A DNA stretch of 64,000 nucleotides. Origin: an uncultured cyanobacterium. GTDB taxonomy: Bacteria > Cyanobacteriota > Cyanobacteriia > Cyanobacteriales > Nostocaceae. How positions within the stretch are numbered: the first letter of the stretch is position 1; every line of letters begins with the position of its first letter. The notes under the pieces are model-generated. The model was not told the DNA's origin, made no database searches, and was given only the letters and a program-made list of their open reading frames with translations. Made by a program: the position numbers and the translations under genes. This document shows positions 8,504 through 17,247 of the stretch, one piece after another. The stretch is taken from the NCBI GenBank assembly GCA_903848645.1, contig CAINGU010000042.1, positions 1 to 64,000 on the forward strand, written 5' to 3'.

Positions 8504-11107
8504 GTGTTAAATAATTTACCCTGGAATGAACCGCCATTATCCTGGCTAAATGCTGAAGAACAAAGCGAATTAAAACAGCAAGCGGAAATTCGTCATTACA
8601 AACTTGGCGAAAAAATTTGGTCACAAAAATTAGGTGGTGATGCCTTTGACGAGGGAAGCTATCAGTTTTTGATTGTGACTGGTAAAGTCCGTTTACGAAA
8701 GGAGGAAGAAAACAAAACTGTAGCCACTTTAGAAACAGGAAATTGGTTTGGTAATTGTCAACAATTATTTGCTGATTGTAAAGCTGTCGCTGCTAGTAAG
8801 GAAGTAGTAGTAGTGTGTTGGAATTCGGCTTTATGGAAAAAGTTTATTAATCCTCAAATTGATGAATTTTGGACAAATTCAACAGAGGTAGAGGAAAAAG
8901 AAACCGTTTTACCAATTCCTAATTCTCGCATTTCTGCACCTCCGGCAAAATCTCCTGAACCGATAATTTTTAATTATCCCTTTGTAGGAAGTGATAATAC
9001 AGGTGCGGCTTGTTTAACAATGGTGGCACAACATTTACAAAATCCTGTGCAATTGGAATGGGTACAACGTCAACTGCGGGGACAAAAGCCCAAAAACCTG
9101 GTAGAAGCTGCGGAAAAATTAGGGTTAGTATTGCGGAAATTGCAGGTTAATTGGAGTGAATTACGCCAATTAACTTTTCCGGCTGTGTTGTTGTGGAATC
9201 AAAGCAATCAGGAAGGTAAAAATTCCGAATTAAATTGGGTTGTAGCTTATGCAATGAAAGGCAATTTTTTAATTATTGCCAATCCCCAAAATCCTGATTA
9301 TATTTGTGAAAAATTACCGCAATCTGCGGTAGAAAATTGCTGGGATGGTACATTATGGCAAGCTGAATTAATTTCCCAACAAGAGAAATTTAATTTAGCT
9401 TGGTTTACTCCTGCGGTTTGGAAATATCGGGGCTTATTAGGTGAAGTTTTATTAGCTTCATTTACCTTGCAATTATTGGGTTTAGCTTCACCATTAATTA
9501 CCCAAGTCATCATTGATAAAGTGATGGTGCAGGAGAGTTTAGCTACATTGGATGTGATGGCGATCGCTCTCTTGTTAGTGGCGATATTTGAGTCTATCCT
9601 GGGTATACTGCGGCTATTCATATTTACCCACACAGCCCGACGTTTAGATTTGAGTTTATCGGCTCAACTTTTTCGCCATTTAATGCGTTTACCCTTGGCT
9701 TATTTTGAGTCGCGGAGAGTGGGAGATACTGTGGCTAGAGTTCAGGAATTGGAACAAATTCGCCAATTTCTCACAGGTACAGCTTTAACAGTAATTTTGG
9801 ATAGTATCTTTGCTGTGGTCTACTTGGGATTGATGTTTTATTATAACATTCCTCTGACATTTGTAGCCTTAGCAGTATTACCATTATTTGCGACTTTAAC
9901 CATTATTGCCACACCGATTTTGCGAAATTGGCTAAATGAAACCTTTAACCGAAGTGCTGACAGTCAATCATTTTTAGTAGAGACAATTACTGGCATTCAT
10001 TCAGTTAAAGCCCATGCAGCAGAACCAGTAGCTAGACAACGCTGGGAAGGTTTATTTGCCCGCTTTATTCGTACTAGTTTTAAAGCTTCAACTACGTCGA
10101 ATATTAGTAGTAACATTGGTGACTTTCTCACTAACTTTTCCACCTTAATCATCCTGTGGTTTGGGGCGAAATTAGTAATTGATCATCAAATTACCATTGG
10201 TCAATTAATCGCCTTTCAAATGTTATCTGGAAAAGTAACTAGTCCTTTATTAAGGCTAGTGCAATTGTGGCAAAATCTCCAACAAGTGCTATTATCAGTA
10301 GATAGAATTGGTGATATTCTCAACGCTGCCCCAGAAACAGAAGCGGGAACAGGTTTAGTATTACCACATCTTAAAGGTGAAGTTAATTTTGAGCAAGTTT
10401 TCTTTCGCTATCATGCCAATACTGAACCAGTATTAAAAGGAATTTCTTTTAATATTGAACCAGGACAATTTGTAGGCATTGTGGGACGTAGTGGCTCAGG
10501 AAAAAGTACCCTTTCTAAACTTTTACAACGGCTTTACCAAATTGAATCAGGGCGGATTCTAATTGATGGATTTGATATCAAAAGTGCTGACTTAGCATCT
10601 TTAAGACAACAAATTGGTGTAGTTCTCCAAGAAGACTTTTTATTTAATGGTTCAATCTTAGAAAATATCACTTTAGGAAATCCAGATATTAGTGCTGAAC
10701 AAGTTGTTGAAGCTGCCAGATTAGCAGTAGCCCATGACTTTATTAGTCAATTACCTTACGGTTATGAAAATAACGTTGGTGAAAGAGGTACAGCATTATC
10801 TGGAGGACAAAGACAACGGATTGCATTAGCTAGATTATTTCTGGCTTCTGCACCAATTCTCATATTAGATGAAGCCACCAGCGCCTTAGATAGTGAAACC
10901 GAACAACAAGTATTACAAAACTTGCAAAATGTTTCCTCTAATCGCACCGTGTTTTTAATTGCCCATCGTTTTGCCCCCCTCAAACGTGCTGATTTAATAT
11001 TAGTCATGGAAAAGGGTGTAATAGCTGAACGAGGAACGCATTTAGAGTTGTTAAAACAAAAGGGTTTATACTGGTCACTGTATCAAAGGCAACAGGCTAA
11101 TATCTAA
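8504..11107 (+). CDS. ABC exporter with cNMP-binding-like head and degenerate C39 peptidase domain
   Basis: 867 residues from a GTG start. Residues about 20-125 resemble a cyclic-nucleotide-binding fold. About 150-290 is a C39 (bacteriocin-processing) peptidase-like domain. The transmembrane domain spans about 310-590, and the ATPase has Walker A GRSGSGKST near 661, LSGGQ near 765 and Walker B ILILDEATSALD near 785. In the C39 part the usual DCGAACL reads NTGAACL, so the catalytic Cys is Thr, and the usual catalytic His position reads Asn-Trp (ELNWVVAY). It is therefore a C39-like non-proteolytic domain, as in HlyB-type type I secretion. No HlyD-type partner is adjacent; the PpiC gene lies just upstream. 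Confidence 0.9.
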   Translation: MLNNLPWNEPPLSWLNAEEQSELKQQAEIRHYKLGEKIWSQKLGGDAFDEGSYQFLIVTGKVRLRKEEENKTVATLETGNWFGNCQQLFADCKAVAASKEVVVVCWNSALWKKFINPQIDEFWTNSTEVEEKETVLPIPNSRISAPPAKSPEPIIFNYPFVGSDNTGAACLTMVAQHLQNPVQLEWVQRQLRGQKPKNLVEAAEKLGLVLRKLQVNWSELRQLTFPAVLLWNQSNQEGKNSELNWVVAYAMKGNFLIIANPQNPDYICEKLPQSAVENCWDGTLWQAELISQQEKFNLAWFTPAVWKYRGLLGEVLLASFTLQLLGLASPLITQVIIDKVMVQESLATLDVMAIALLLVAIFESILGILRLFIFTHTARRLDLSLSAQLFRHLMRLPLAYFESRRVGDTVARVQELEQIRQFLTGTALTVILDSIFAVVYLGLMFYYNIPLTFVALAVLPLFATLTIIATPILRNWLNETFNRSADSQSFLVETITGIHSVKAHAAEPVARQRWEGLFARFIRTSFKASTTSNISSNIGDFLTNFSTLIILWFGAKLVIDHQITIGQLIAFQMLSGKVTSPLLRLVQLWQNLQQVLLSVDRIGDILNAAPETEAGTGLVLPHLKGEVNFEQVFFRYHANTEPVLKGISFNIEPGQFVGIVGRSGSGKSTLSKLLQRLYQIESGRILIDGFDIKSADLASLRQQIGVVLQEDFLFNGSILENITLGNPDISAEQVVEAARLAVAHDFISQLPYGYENNVGERGTALSGGQRQRIALARLFLASAPILILDEATSALDSETEQQVLQNLQNVSSNRTVFLIAHRFAPLKRADLILVMEKGVIAERGTHLELLKQKGLYWSLYQRQQANI

Positions 11108-11129
11108 GATTCCTCCGGGTGAGAAAAAC

Positions 11130-12098
11130 TTAATTCAACACATTCAAACCCAAAGCGACAGCCCCCCACAAGGGTGCATCATCACCTAACAATGCCCGCA
11201 CAACCTCAAAATTCACCTCTGGGAGTGCGGTTTCTCTAGCTACTTTCCGCACCACAGTCCAGAAATTATCCCCGGCTTTGGTGACACCACCACCTAAAAC
11301 AAAGCGTTGGGGGTTCATGAGGTTGGCGACATTACCAATACCTACTCCTAAAGCCCAAGCTCCTCTGTATAATACTTCTTGTGCCATTTCATCGCCATAG
11401 CCGGCTGCCGCACTGACGACTTTGCCCGTGAGTAAGTTGAGATCATTGCCTGTCAAATATCTGAGTACATCTCCCCTTACCTTGCCGTTAGCACTGGGAG
11501 GTTCTTTTTCCAACATTTCGCGGGCATTTTGCGCCATGTATGGACCAGAAGCTAAACGTTCTATACATCCCCGTTTTCCACATAAGCATAAGGGACCCCT
11601 GGGATCTACCACGATATGTCCAATTTCTCCCGCCATTCCCAATGCACCCCGCCAGGGCTTGCCGTCAAGTATCCAGCCTCCACCGACACCAGTGCTAATG
11701 GTAATGTAAAATAGGCTGTCGTATCCTTGCCCAGCCCCAAAGCGATGTTCTCCAACAGCAGCAACGTTAGCGTCATTATCTATACTGGCAGGTGCGTTAT
11801 AATCTTCTTCCAGTATTTGCTTGAGGGGAACATTTTCCCAGCCAGGAACGTGATGAGATAATCGGACTAAACCTGTGGTGGCATCCACTGGACCACCAAA
11901 GCTGACACCAATAGCATCTGGTTTTTTTCCTTTTAACACGGAATCAATGAGCGATCGCATAATTTCTAAATCAGTCAAAGCATCGCCATTTGTAGGGGAA
12001 AAGCGTGATTCATGATCTAACCACTCCCTTGCACCAGTCTTGACTGTTGCTGCTGCCAATTTTGTCCCGCCAAAGTCTAGAGCTAAGATTAATGTCAT
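11130..12098 (-). CDS. ROK-family sugar kinase (glucokinase-like)
   Basis: 322 residues from the ATG at 12098; the frame continues 14 codons upstream but the phosphate-binding strand (LILALDFGGTKLAAA) fixes the start. It has the acidic catalytic region SIDNDANVAAVGE, STGVGGGWILDG, EIGHIVVD, and the ROK zinc motif CLCGKRGCIE. ROK kinases phosphorylate glucose or N-acetylated amino sugars with ATP. Many cyanobacteria have such a gene annotated as glucokinase, but sugar specificity cannot be read here. It is convergent with the ABC exporter, 22 bp apart. Confidence 0.88.
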   Translation of the reverse strand: MTLILALDFGGTKLAAATVKTGAREWLDHESRFSPTNGDALTDLEIMRSLIDSVLKGKKPDAIGVSFGGPVDATTGLVRLSHHVPGWENVPLKQILEEDYNAPASIDNDANVAAVGEHRFGAGQGYDSLFYITISTGVGGGWILDGKPWRGALGMAGEIGHIVVDPRGPLCLCGKRGCIERLASGPYMAQNAREMLEKEPPSANGKVRGDVLRYLTGNDLNLLTGKVVSAAAGYGDEMAQEVLYRGAWALGVGIGNVANLMNPQRFVLGGGVTKAGDNFWTVVRKVARETALPEVNFEVVRALLGDDAPLWGAVALGLNVLN

Positions 12099-12374
12099 AT
12101 AATTAAAAAATAGGAAATTTAGGAAACAACTATCAACCATGCACCATTATTACTTAATCACAATTTTGTTGTCGTTCATTATGAAACCATCTTCACTGTT
12201 TATATATAAAATATTTCTGTATTAATTATTCTTGTAACATATACACAATCTAATTTATTACATTTGTAAATCCAATGATACTTGTTACCAATTTTTGTTA
12301 GATTATGACTATTGTTAAGTTTTATGAAAGATAAATTAATATAAACATATATTTTTTTAGAATTTATCTAACAT

Positions 12375-12470
12375 ATTAGGACTAATATTTGATTTTTGAA
12401 ATATCCGGAGGATGGGCATTGCTCACCCTGAACTACTTAAAATTTTTCAAATATCATTTATGATTCCTAT
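12375..12470. mobile_element. MITE-like element, copy A (about 96 bp)
   Basis: Imperfect terminal inverted repeats of about 28 bp (ATTAGGACTAATATTTG... and ...AAATATCATTTATGATTCCTAT) flank a GGATGGGCATTGCTCACCC hairpin. The same element occurs at 18830-18924 (opposite orientation) and 47998-48143. It has no coding capacity. The rest of the 12099-12586 gap is A/T-rich with nothing else recognised. Confidence 0.75.
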
Positions 12471-12586
12471 ACTCAAAAGAGTTGCTGTGAAAATTGAGTT
12501 AGGTTACAGTCAAAATACATGAATAGATAAACACAAAGTTGCTAGAATTTATATTTTTTGATCAATAATTGAGAATATTTTGCAAC

Positions 12587-12760
12587 ATGGATAAATTAAG
12601 CTATAATTTAAAAGTTAGTGAATGTATGCCATTGTGTATACAGACAAAAAATAGGATTTTCTATTTAGATTATTTAGGAAAAACATTAAAAAGTAGTTTA
12701 GATATTAGAATTCAGCAGTTAAGAATGAGGATAGAAAATACTGATCAAAAAAAGCGATAA
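12587..12760 (+). CDS. small hypothetical protein
   Basis: A 57-codon frame from the ATG at 12587 (a TTG at 12569 would add six residues). It is basic at the C terminus (RIENTDQKKR). No family was recognised and no strong ribosome-binding site is seen. It is the only open frame in a long A/T-rich gap, so it could be a chance frame. Confidence 0.25.
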   Translation: MDKLSYNLKVSECMPLCIQTKNRIFYLDYLGKTLKSSLDIRIQQLRMRIENTDQKKR

Positions 12761-12943
12761 ATTAGAGCTAGATATTCTAGAAATTATCCCTATTAAATGT
12801 AAAAAAGTCTGTGTTTTCAATTATGAAATTTTTTTAAGAGGATTTATTTAACCGGAAAGACCTGAAAAAATCAGAATTTGATAAAGTGTCTACCTAGATT
12901 TTTCCAAACATCGTCCATAAAATCTATATTTGAGTAAGTGTCA

Positions 12944-13918
12944 ATGAATAATTTTTTTTGTGCAGATCATTCAAGAGAAATACAAGAAGATGTTATTGGT
13001 AGTGCTACCAACTACCAAACCTATATATTAGTAGAATGTCCTACCCCTTGGGTTGCTGAAGCCTTTAATTCTAAATGGGTTCCAGATAACTTACGGATTT
13101 TAGTAGAAGATGTAAAACGTGCTAAACTACCAATTAACTTTTTATTAATTGCTAATGATCAATCACATAGGGGAGAAGAAACAACCTTATTAATTTATCA
13201 GCAGCAAGAGGGATTAAGTAACGGATACCGCAAACAAGAATTTAAACTACCAAATATTGAACAAGTAGCGGGATTTGTCAGTAAATGGTTAGCTGGAGTG
13301 ACTGCTGATTATGCAATAGAATCCAGCAGCACTAGAGATATCTTAGTATGTACCCATGGTAGCCATGATCAATGTTGCGCGAAATATGGCAATCCTTTTT
13401 ACTTTCATGCTGAAAATACTATCTCTGATTTACAATTAAAGGATATGAGAATTTGGAGATCAAGCCACTTTGGGGGACATAGATTTGCACCCACAGCCAT
13501 AGATTTTCCCCAAGGAAGATATTATGGAGTTCTTGATTCAGATACCTTTAAATCAATTCTTACCCACACGGGGGATATACAATGTTTAAATAAAGTTTAT
13601 CGTGGTTGGGGCATCTTGCCAAATGCTTTGCAAATTTTGGAAAGAGAACTCATGCTGCGTTTAGGTTGGGATTGGTTTAATTATCAGGTAACAGGTAAGA
13701 TATTAGAAAAAAGCCTAGATAATAATACAATTTTGGGTGAGTTAAGTTTTGAACAACCTTCAGGAACTCTCTACACTTATCAAGCTAAACTTATAAAAGA
13801 TGATGTAAAAACACAAATACTCAAAGGTTCTTGTCATGCTTCACAAGAAATAGTATCTGTGAAATATGCTGTATCTAATCTTTGGCTTGTAGCGAAGAAA
13901 GTAGCAACTTATAGTTAG
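12944..13918 (+). CDS. sucrase/ferredoxin-like (Suc_Fer) thioredoxin-fold protein
   Basis: 324 residues from the ATG at 12944; a GTG two codons upstream is possible. The thioredoxin-like ferredoxin part has CTHGSHDQCCAKYG near the middle and the conserved SSHFGGHRFAPTAIDFPQGRYYG block. In Suc_Fer-like proteins these Cys and His residues bind a 2Fe-2S cluster. A DNA-free electron-transfer role in the cytoplasm is likely, but the partner is unknown. It is convergent with patB across a shared hairpin terminator, and lies in a heterocyst/nitrogen-fixation neighbourhood. Confidence 0.85.
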   Translation: MNNFFCADHSREIQEDVIGSATNYQTYILVECPTPWVAEAFNSKWVPDNLRILVEDVKRAKLPINFLLIANDQSHRGEETTLLIYQQQEGLSNGYRKQEFKLPNIEQVAGFVSKWLAGVTADYAIESSSTRDILVCTHGSHDQCCAKYGNPFYFHAENTISDLQLKDMRIWRSSHFGGHRFAPTAIDFPQGRYYGVLDSDTFKSILTHTGDIQCLNKVYRGWGILPNALQILERELMLRLGWDWFNYQVTGKILEKSLDNNTILGELSFEQPSGTLYTYQAKLIKDDVKTQILKGSCHASQEIVSVKYAVSNLWLVAKKVATYS

Positions 13919-13956
13919 TATAATTGGCAATTTATAGCTATTGTGGCTATACCCAG

Positions 13957-13985
13957 ATCCCCGAATTCTTAAAGAATTCGGGGAT
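13957..13985. terminator. bidirectional hairpin terminator (CCCCGAATTCTT family)
   Basis: ATCCCCGAATTCTT and AAGAATTCGGGGAT form a near-perfect palindrome between two convergent genes (stops at 13918 and 14000). It belongs to the dispersed CCCCGACTTCTT hairpin family seen at least six more times in the window. Confidence 0.7.
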
Positions 13986-13999
13986 ATATTTCCAGTATA

Positions 14000-15586
14000 T
14001 TAACTAATATCTAGCAATTGTTTCAGGAGCATTTGGTCATCTAGTTTAGCTTTTAAACGACCTTTCTCCACATCACGAATCCAGCTTTGGCTTTTTTCCA
14101 TCAGCTTTGCTAATTCTCTTTGGGAAAGGTTCATTTTTTTGCGTCCTTCTGTTACCTGTTCCCCTAGCAAATTACCCGTTTGTTGATGATTACTTTTAGT
14201 TTTAGTGGTGCGACGTTGTTTTTTATCTAATTCTGAACGTTTATCCCAATCTAAAGGGAGTTCAAAAGATAAAATTCGGGCATTCAGAAGCAAATTCCAT
14301 TTACCACGAGGTCCGCTGTCTGTGAGACGATTTTCACCACTACCATCATTAATCCAAAATTCCAAAGCTTCCTCTGGATCTTCAGGAATATCAACTAATT
14401 TTGCCCACAAAGGTTGAATTTCTGGAGGATAGGTAACAGGATCAAAGAATGGCTTAACTCCATAATGATTGAGAACTTCTAAATCATTTTCATAGGCTTT
14501 AAGTAGGCGTTTACGTTCTTCCCTATGTCTAGAAGCTTGAGTCACTTTTTCCTCACCATAAGCAACGCGCAGTAAGGTAGGAACAGTGATGCGTTGTTCC
14601 CTACCCATTTTAGTTTTAAATAATAACCAAAGCATAAGTCTAACAGCACCTTCATGTTGTTGCCACAGACTCATAACTGTGGTTAATAGGGTTTTAGGAA
14701 GACTGCCATATTGATAAAATGTGGTGCGTTCTTTACATCCTTGTCTGTTGAAGAAATGTTGAGTCCACATCCCCGCTTTGATTGTAAATGTCAGTCCCAC
14801 TAAATATTTACAACCTTGATCATCTTCTTGAAAATGATGTTGAGTATCTGTCAAATTCCATAGATAACTATCTTTGATAGAAAAACTGGGAACTCTACCT
14901 TGTTGCGGCCAGTCAATAGAAACCATGAGCGAACAAGTTTGATAAACGATGTTTTTAATTAAACCGAGTTTGGTGCTTTTGCTGAGGTCTTTACGTTTTT
15001 CTAAGCCCAAATACTGTTCAATTTGTCGTTCATCAATGGTAAATTCTTCATCCCAAGGTTGATCTAGGGCTGTAATTTGAGCAGCAAAAATGAGATGAAT
15101 ACAAGCAGCACGGATATCTAAATAATCAATTGCTTGTAAATTATCAGCGCGGTTATTAGCTGGAAATGGGTCTTGAATGTGAAAAGAAATTGTTCCTTTT
15201 CCTTGATTAACTGAGCGACTGTAATGTAAATTACCCTCCTGATCTTTTTCCCATTGTAAAGATGTCCGTTGTGCTAGTAAATTGCAAGCTTCCCAGATAA
15301 CTATTGCTGACGCGAAGGGGTTATTCTTGCCATTAGAAAATAGATCAGGACTGGTAGCATCCCGTGGTTCAACTTTGCATCTTCCCTTTTTTGCGTGTAT
15401 AGGTATAGGCGCATTTGTTGGACAAGCAATCACACATTGTGGTTGTGAATAATAACCCTCACAATTATTACAAAGGGCAGGATCAACCCAATATTCATCA
15501 TCTTCGATTTTAATTGCACCCGTAGGACATAGGGGTCGGCAGTTGTCACATCCCACGCAACTGTTGTTAGGAATTATATGCGGCAT
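14000..15586 (-). CDS. patB: PatB/CnfR-type nif transcriptional activator (ferredoxin-HTH)
   Basis: 528 residues from the ATG at 15586, close to the 519 aa known for Anabaena PatB; a TTG at 15670 would add 28 residues. The N terminus has two cluster motifs: CVGCDNCRPLCP and CNNCEGYYSQPQCVIACP. The C terminus (last about 60 residues, 'GRKKMNLSQRELAKLMEKSQSWIRDVEKGR') is a helix-turn-helix of the XRE type. PatB/CnfR is required for heterocyst nitrogen fixation and activates nif genes under micro-oxic conditions, probably sensing oxygen through its clusters. The divergent fdxB neighbour supports the call. A strong NtcA-like box lies upstream. Confidence 0.93.
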   Translation of the reverse strand: MPHIIPNNSCVGCDNCRPLCPTGAIKIEDDEYWVDPALCNNCEGYYSQPQCVIACPTNAPIPIHAKKGRCKVEPRDATSPDLFSNGKNNPFASAIVIWEACNLLAQRTSLQWEKDQEGNLHYSRSVNQGKGTISFHIQDPFPANNRADNLQAIDYLDIRAACIHLIFAAQITALDQPWDEEFTIDERQIEQYLGLEKRKDLSKSTKLGLIKNIVYQTCSLMVSIDWPQQGRVPSFSIKDSYLWNLTDTQHHFQEDDQGCKYLVGLTFTIKAGMWTQHFFNRQGCKERTTFYQYGSLPKTLLTTVMSLWQQHEGAVRLMLWLLFKTKMGREQRITVPTLLRVAYGEEKVTQASRHREERKRLLKAYENDLEVLNHYGVKPFFDPVTYPPEIQPLWAKLVDIPEDPEEALEFWINDGSGENRLTDSGPRGKWNLLLNARILSFELPLDWDKRSELDKKQRRTTKTKSNHQQTGNLLGEQVTEGRKKMNLSQRELAKLMEKSQSWIRDVEKGRLKAKLDDQMLLKQLLDIS

Positions 15587-15992
15587 AGGAAGTATTCCTA
15601 CTTTAATCGTTGAGATGTTTGGCTCAAGTCTCCCCTTAATTTGTCCTTTTGATTCATAACTCGCTACCAAATTACCTCTATAACGAGAAGATATGTTTCT
15701 CGCCTGATTAATTACTCATAGGGTTAATGAAGCCAGATTTTGTAGCTATTGATATTTTGCAAAGTTAGGCTTCATTACTTCTTCATTAACTATACATTTC
15801 ATAAAGATTTCAATAAGATTGTTCAGTATGAGCTTGGCAGAATTTCTTAATATTTACCTAGATATTTATTGTCATAATGTTTATTTTGGGCTATATAAAT
15901 TATGTTAAATGTTTTTGAGCAACATCTTATAGGCGTAGTTTGAGATGATAAAAAAATGGTTCAAGAATAGATGAAATGATTTTTTTGATTGT

Positions 15993-16006
15993 GTATTTAT
16001 AAATAC
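15993..16006 (-). promoter_or_regulatory. NtcA-binding box, class-II promoter toward patB
   Basis: The perfect NtcA consensus GTA-N8-TAC (GTATTTATAAATAC) lies in the 806-bp gap between patB and fdxB. Read on the minus strand, TATTCT starts 24 nt after the box, close to the 22-23 nt spacing of class-II NtcA promoters, predicting a start near 15958 and a leader of roughly 370 nt to the preferred patB ATG. The plus-strand direction has no comparable -10. No other feature is seen in the rest of this A/T-rich gap. Confidence 0.55.
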
Positions 16007-16392
16007 TATTGTCGTGATATTTTTAGTTAATTAAAAAATATTTGCAAATAGGAGTTCAATAAAGCTCATAATCAGGCTTGACAATTGATTATTATTCTTA
16101 TTTAATCAGGAATTCTTATATTTATTAACTAAAACTTATTGAGAAAATAAATTTTAAAAAAAGCTGTAAAAGCCTTTATTGTTAAGCATTTAAAATAAAA
16201 ATACTAGCCAAAGTTATTAATAAGCAATATCATTTAGTATTTGAGAGTAACCAGAAATAAATAATATTATTTACCAAGTCATCAAAATTTGATAAAAAAG
16301 TTAATTTTGGTTCTTAAAAAAATAAAATATCAGGCTAGGATGAGGATTAAAGGATTAACTAACATCTAGCTAAAATTGCTGAGGTTTGATTC

Positions 16393-16686
16393 ATGTCTAC
16401 ATTAACAGGATTGACGTTTGGAGGTAATGCTTGGACTCCTAAATTTGCCCAAGAAATAGATAAAGACAAATGTATTGGTTGTGGCAGATGTATGAAAGTT
16501 TGTGGTCATAAAGTTTTAGGCTTAATGGCTTTGAACGAAGAAGGTGAATTTGTAGTAGATGAAGATGAGGAAGAAGTTGAACGGAAAGTAATGGTTGTTA
16601 CTCAACCAGAAAACTGTATTGGCTGTGAAGCTTGTTCTCGGATTTGTCCCAAGAATTGTTACAGTCATAACACATTAGATAAATAA
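16393..16686 (+). CDS. fdxB: nif-specific ferredoxin III (FdxB type)
   Basis: 97 residues. Two 4Fe-4S motifs are plain: [11 protein letters not shown] (residues about 28-38) and [15 protein letters not shown] near the C terminus. The [11 protein letters not shown]...W.P.F opening is typical of nif-associated ferredoxin III (TIGR02936-like). Such ferredoxins carry electrons for nitrogenase or its assembly. It is divergent from patB. Confidence 0.93.
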   Translation: MSTLTGLTFGGNAWTPKFAQEIDKDKCIGCGRCMKVCGHKVLGLMALNEEGEFVVDEDEEEVERKVMVVTQPENCIGCEACSRICPKNCYSHNTLDK

Positions 16687-17247
16687 CATTCTTGGTAATT
16701 TTCAACGGTGTGATGTACTGCAAAACACTGGTTATTTTTGTCAAATTTCTAAGCAAGGTAACTAGAGGGGAGTCTCAATATTTACCGCAACTGGTTAAAA
16801 AGTTCGCTGTAAACAGAAACGTAAATCTTAAATTGTTATCATCTAAAAAATCATACTTGCTACTATTTTTTCTACTTCTATTTGATTTATGAAAATCCCA
16901 ACTTTCAGATCCTCGATTTTTCAAATAAGTCGGGGATTTTGTGGTTATCAATATGAAAAAATATGGAAGTTTACTCATTTTTGATTAGTTACAAGTTAGA
17001 ACAGTAATAGTAAAAATCAAAAAAGTAGCCGTATCTTCAGAAGAGAATCCGGGGCTACAGAAACAAAGTCTATCTTCACAAACTTTTGGTATTTAGATGA
17101 GGAAAAGCTAGATTCCTAAAAACAAGATATGGATCATGTAGTTGCTGTGAATCCTCAACATTTATCCATATTAAAATTCAAATGTAACTCCAGCAACTCT
17201 TGAGTTATTGCTAATTATGCGCTAATAACTGAAAACTAACAAAAAAT
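16687..17247. other. intergenic region with hairpins, 561 bp
   Basis: No supported gene. It holds an imperfect member of the CCCCGACTTCTT hairpin family (about 16907-16939), likely ending the fdxB transcript. A GTAGCC...GGCTAC hairpin (about 17025-17057) shares bases with the TIR of the element at 21272-21395. The remainder should contain the promoter of the CoxA-like gene; no NtcA consensus was found. Confidence 0.5.

Noticed and set aside
8504..11107. Calling the exporter a lantibiotic/bacteriocin peptidase transporter
   Set aside because: Catalytic Cys and His of the C39 domain are absent.
16692..16892. 66-codon ORF after fdxB
   Set aside because: No recognised motif, overlaps an opposite-strand ORF and a hairpin repeat; likely chance.
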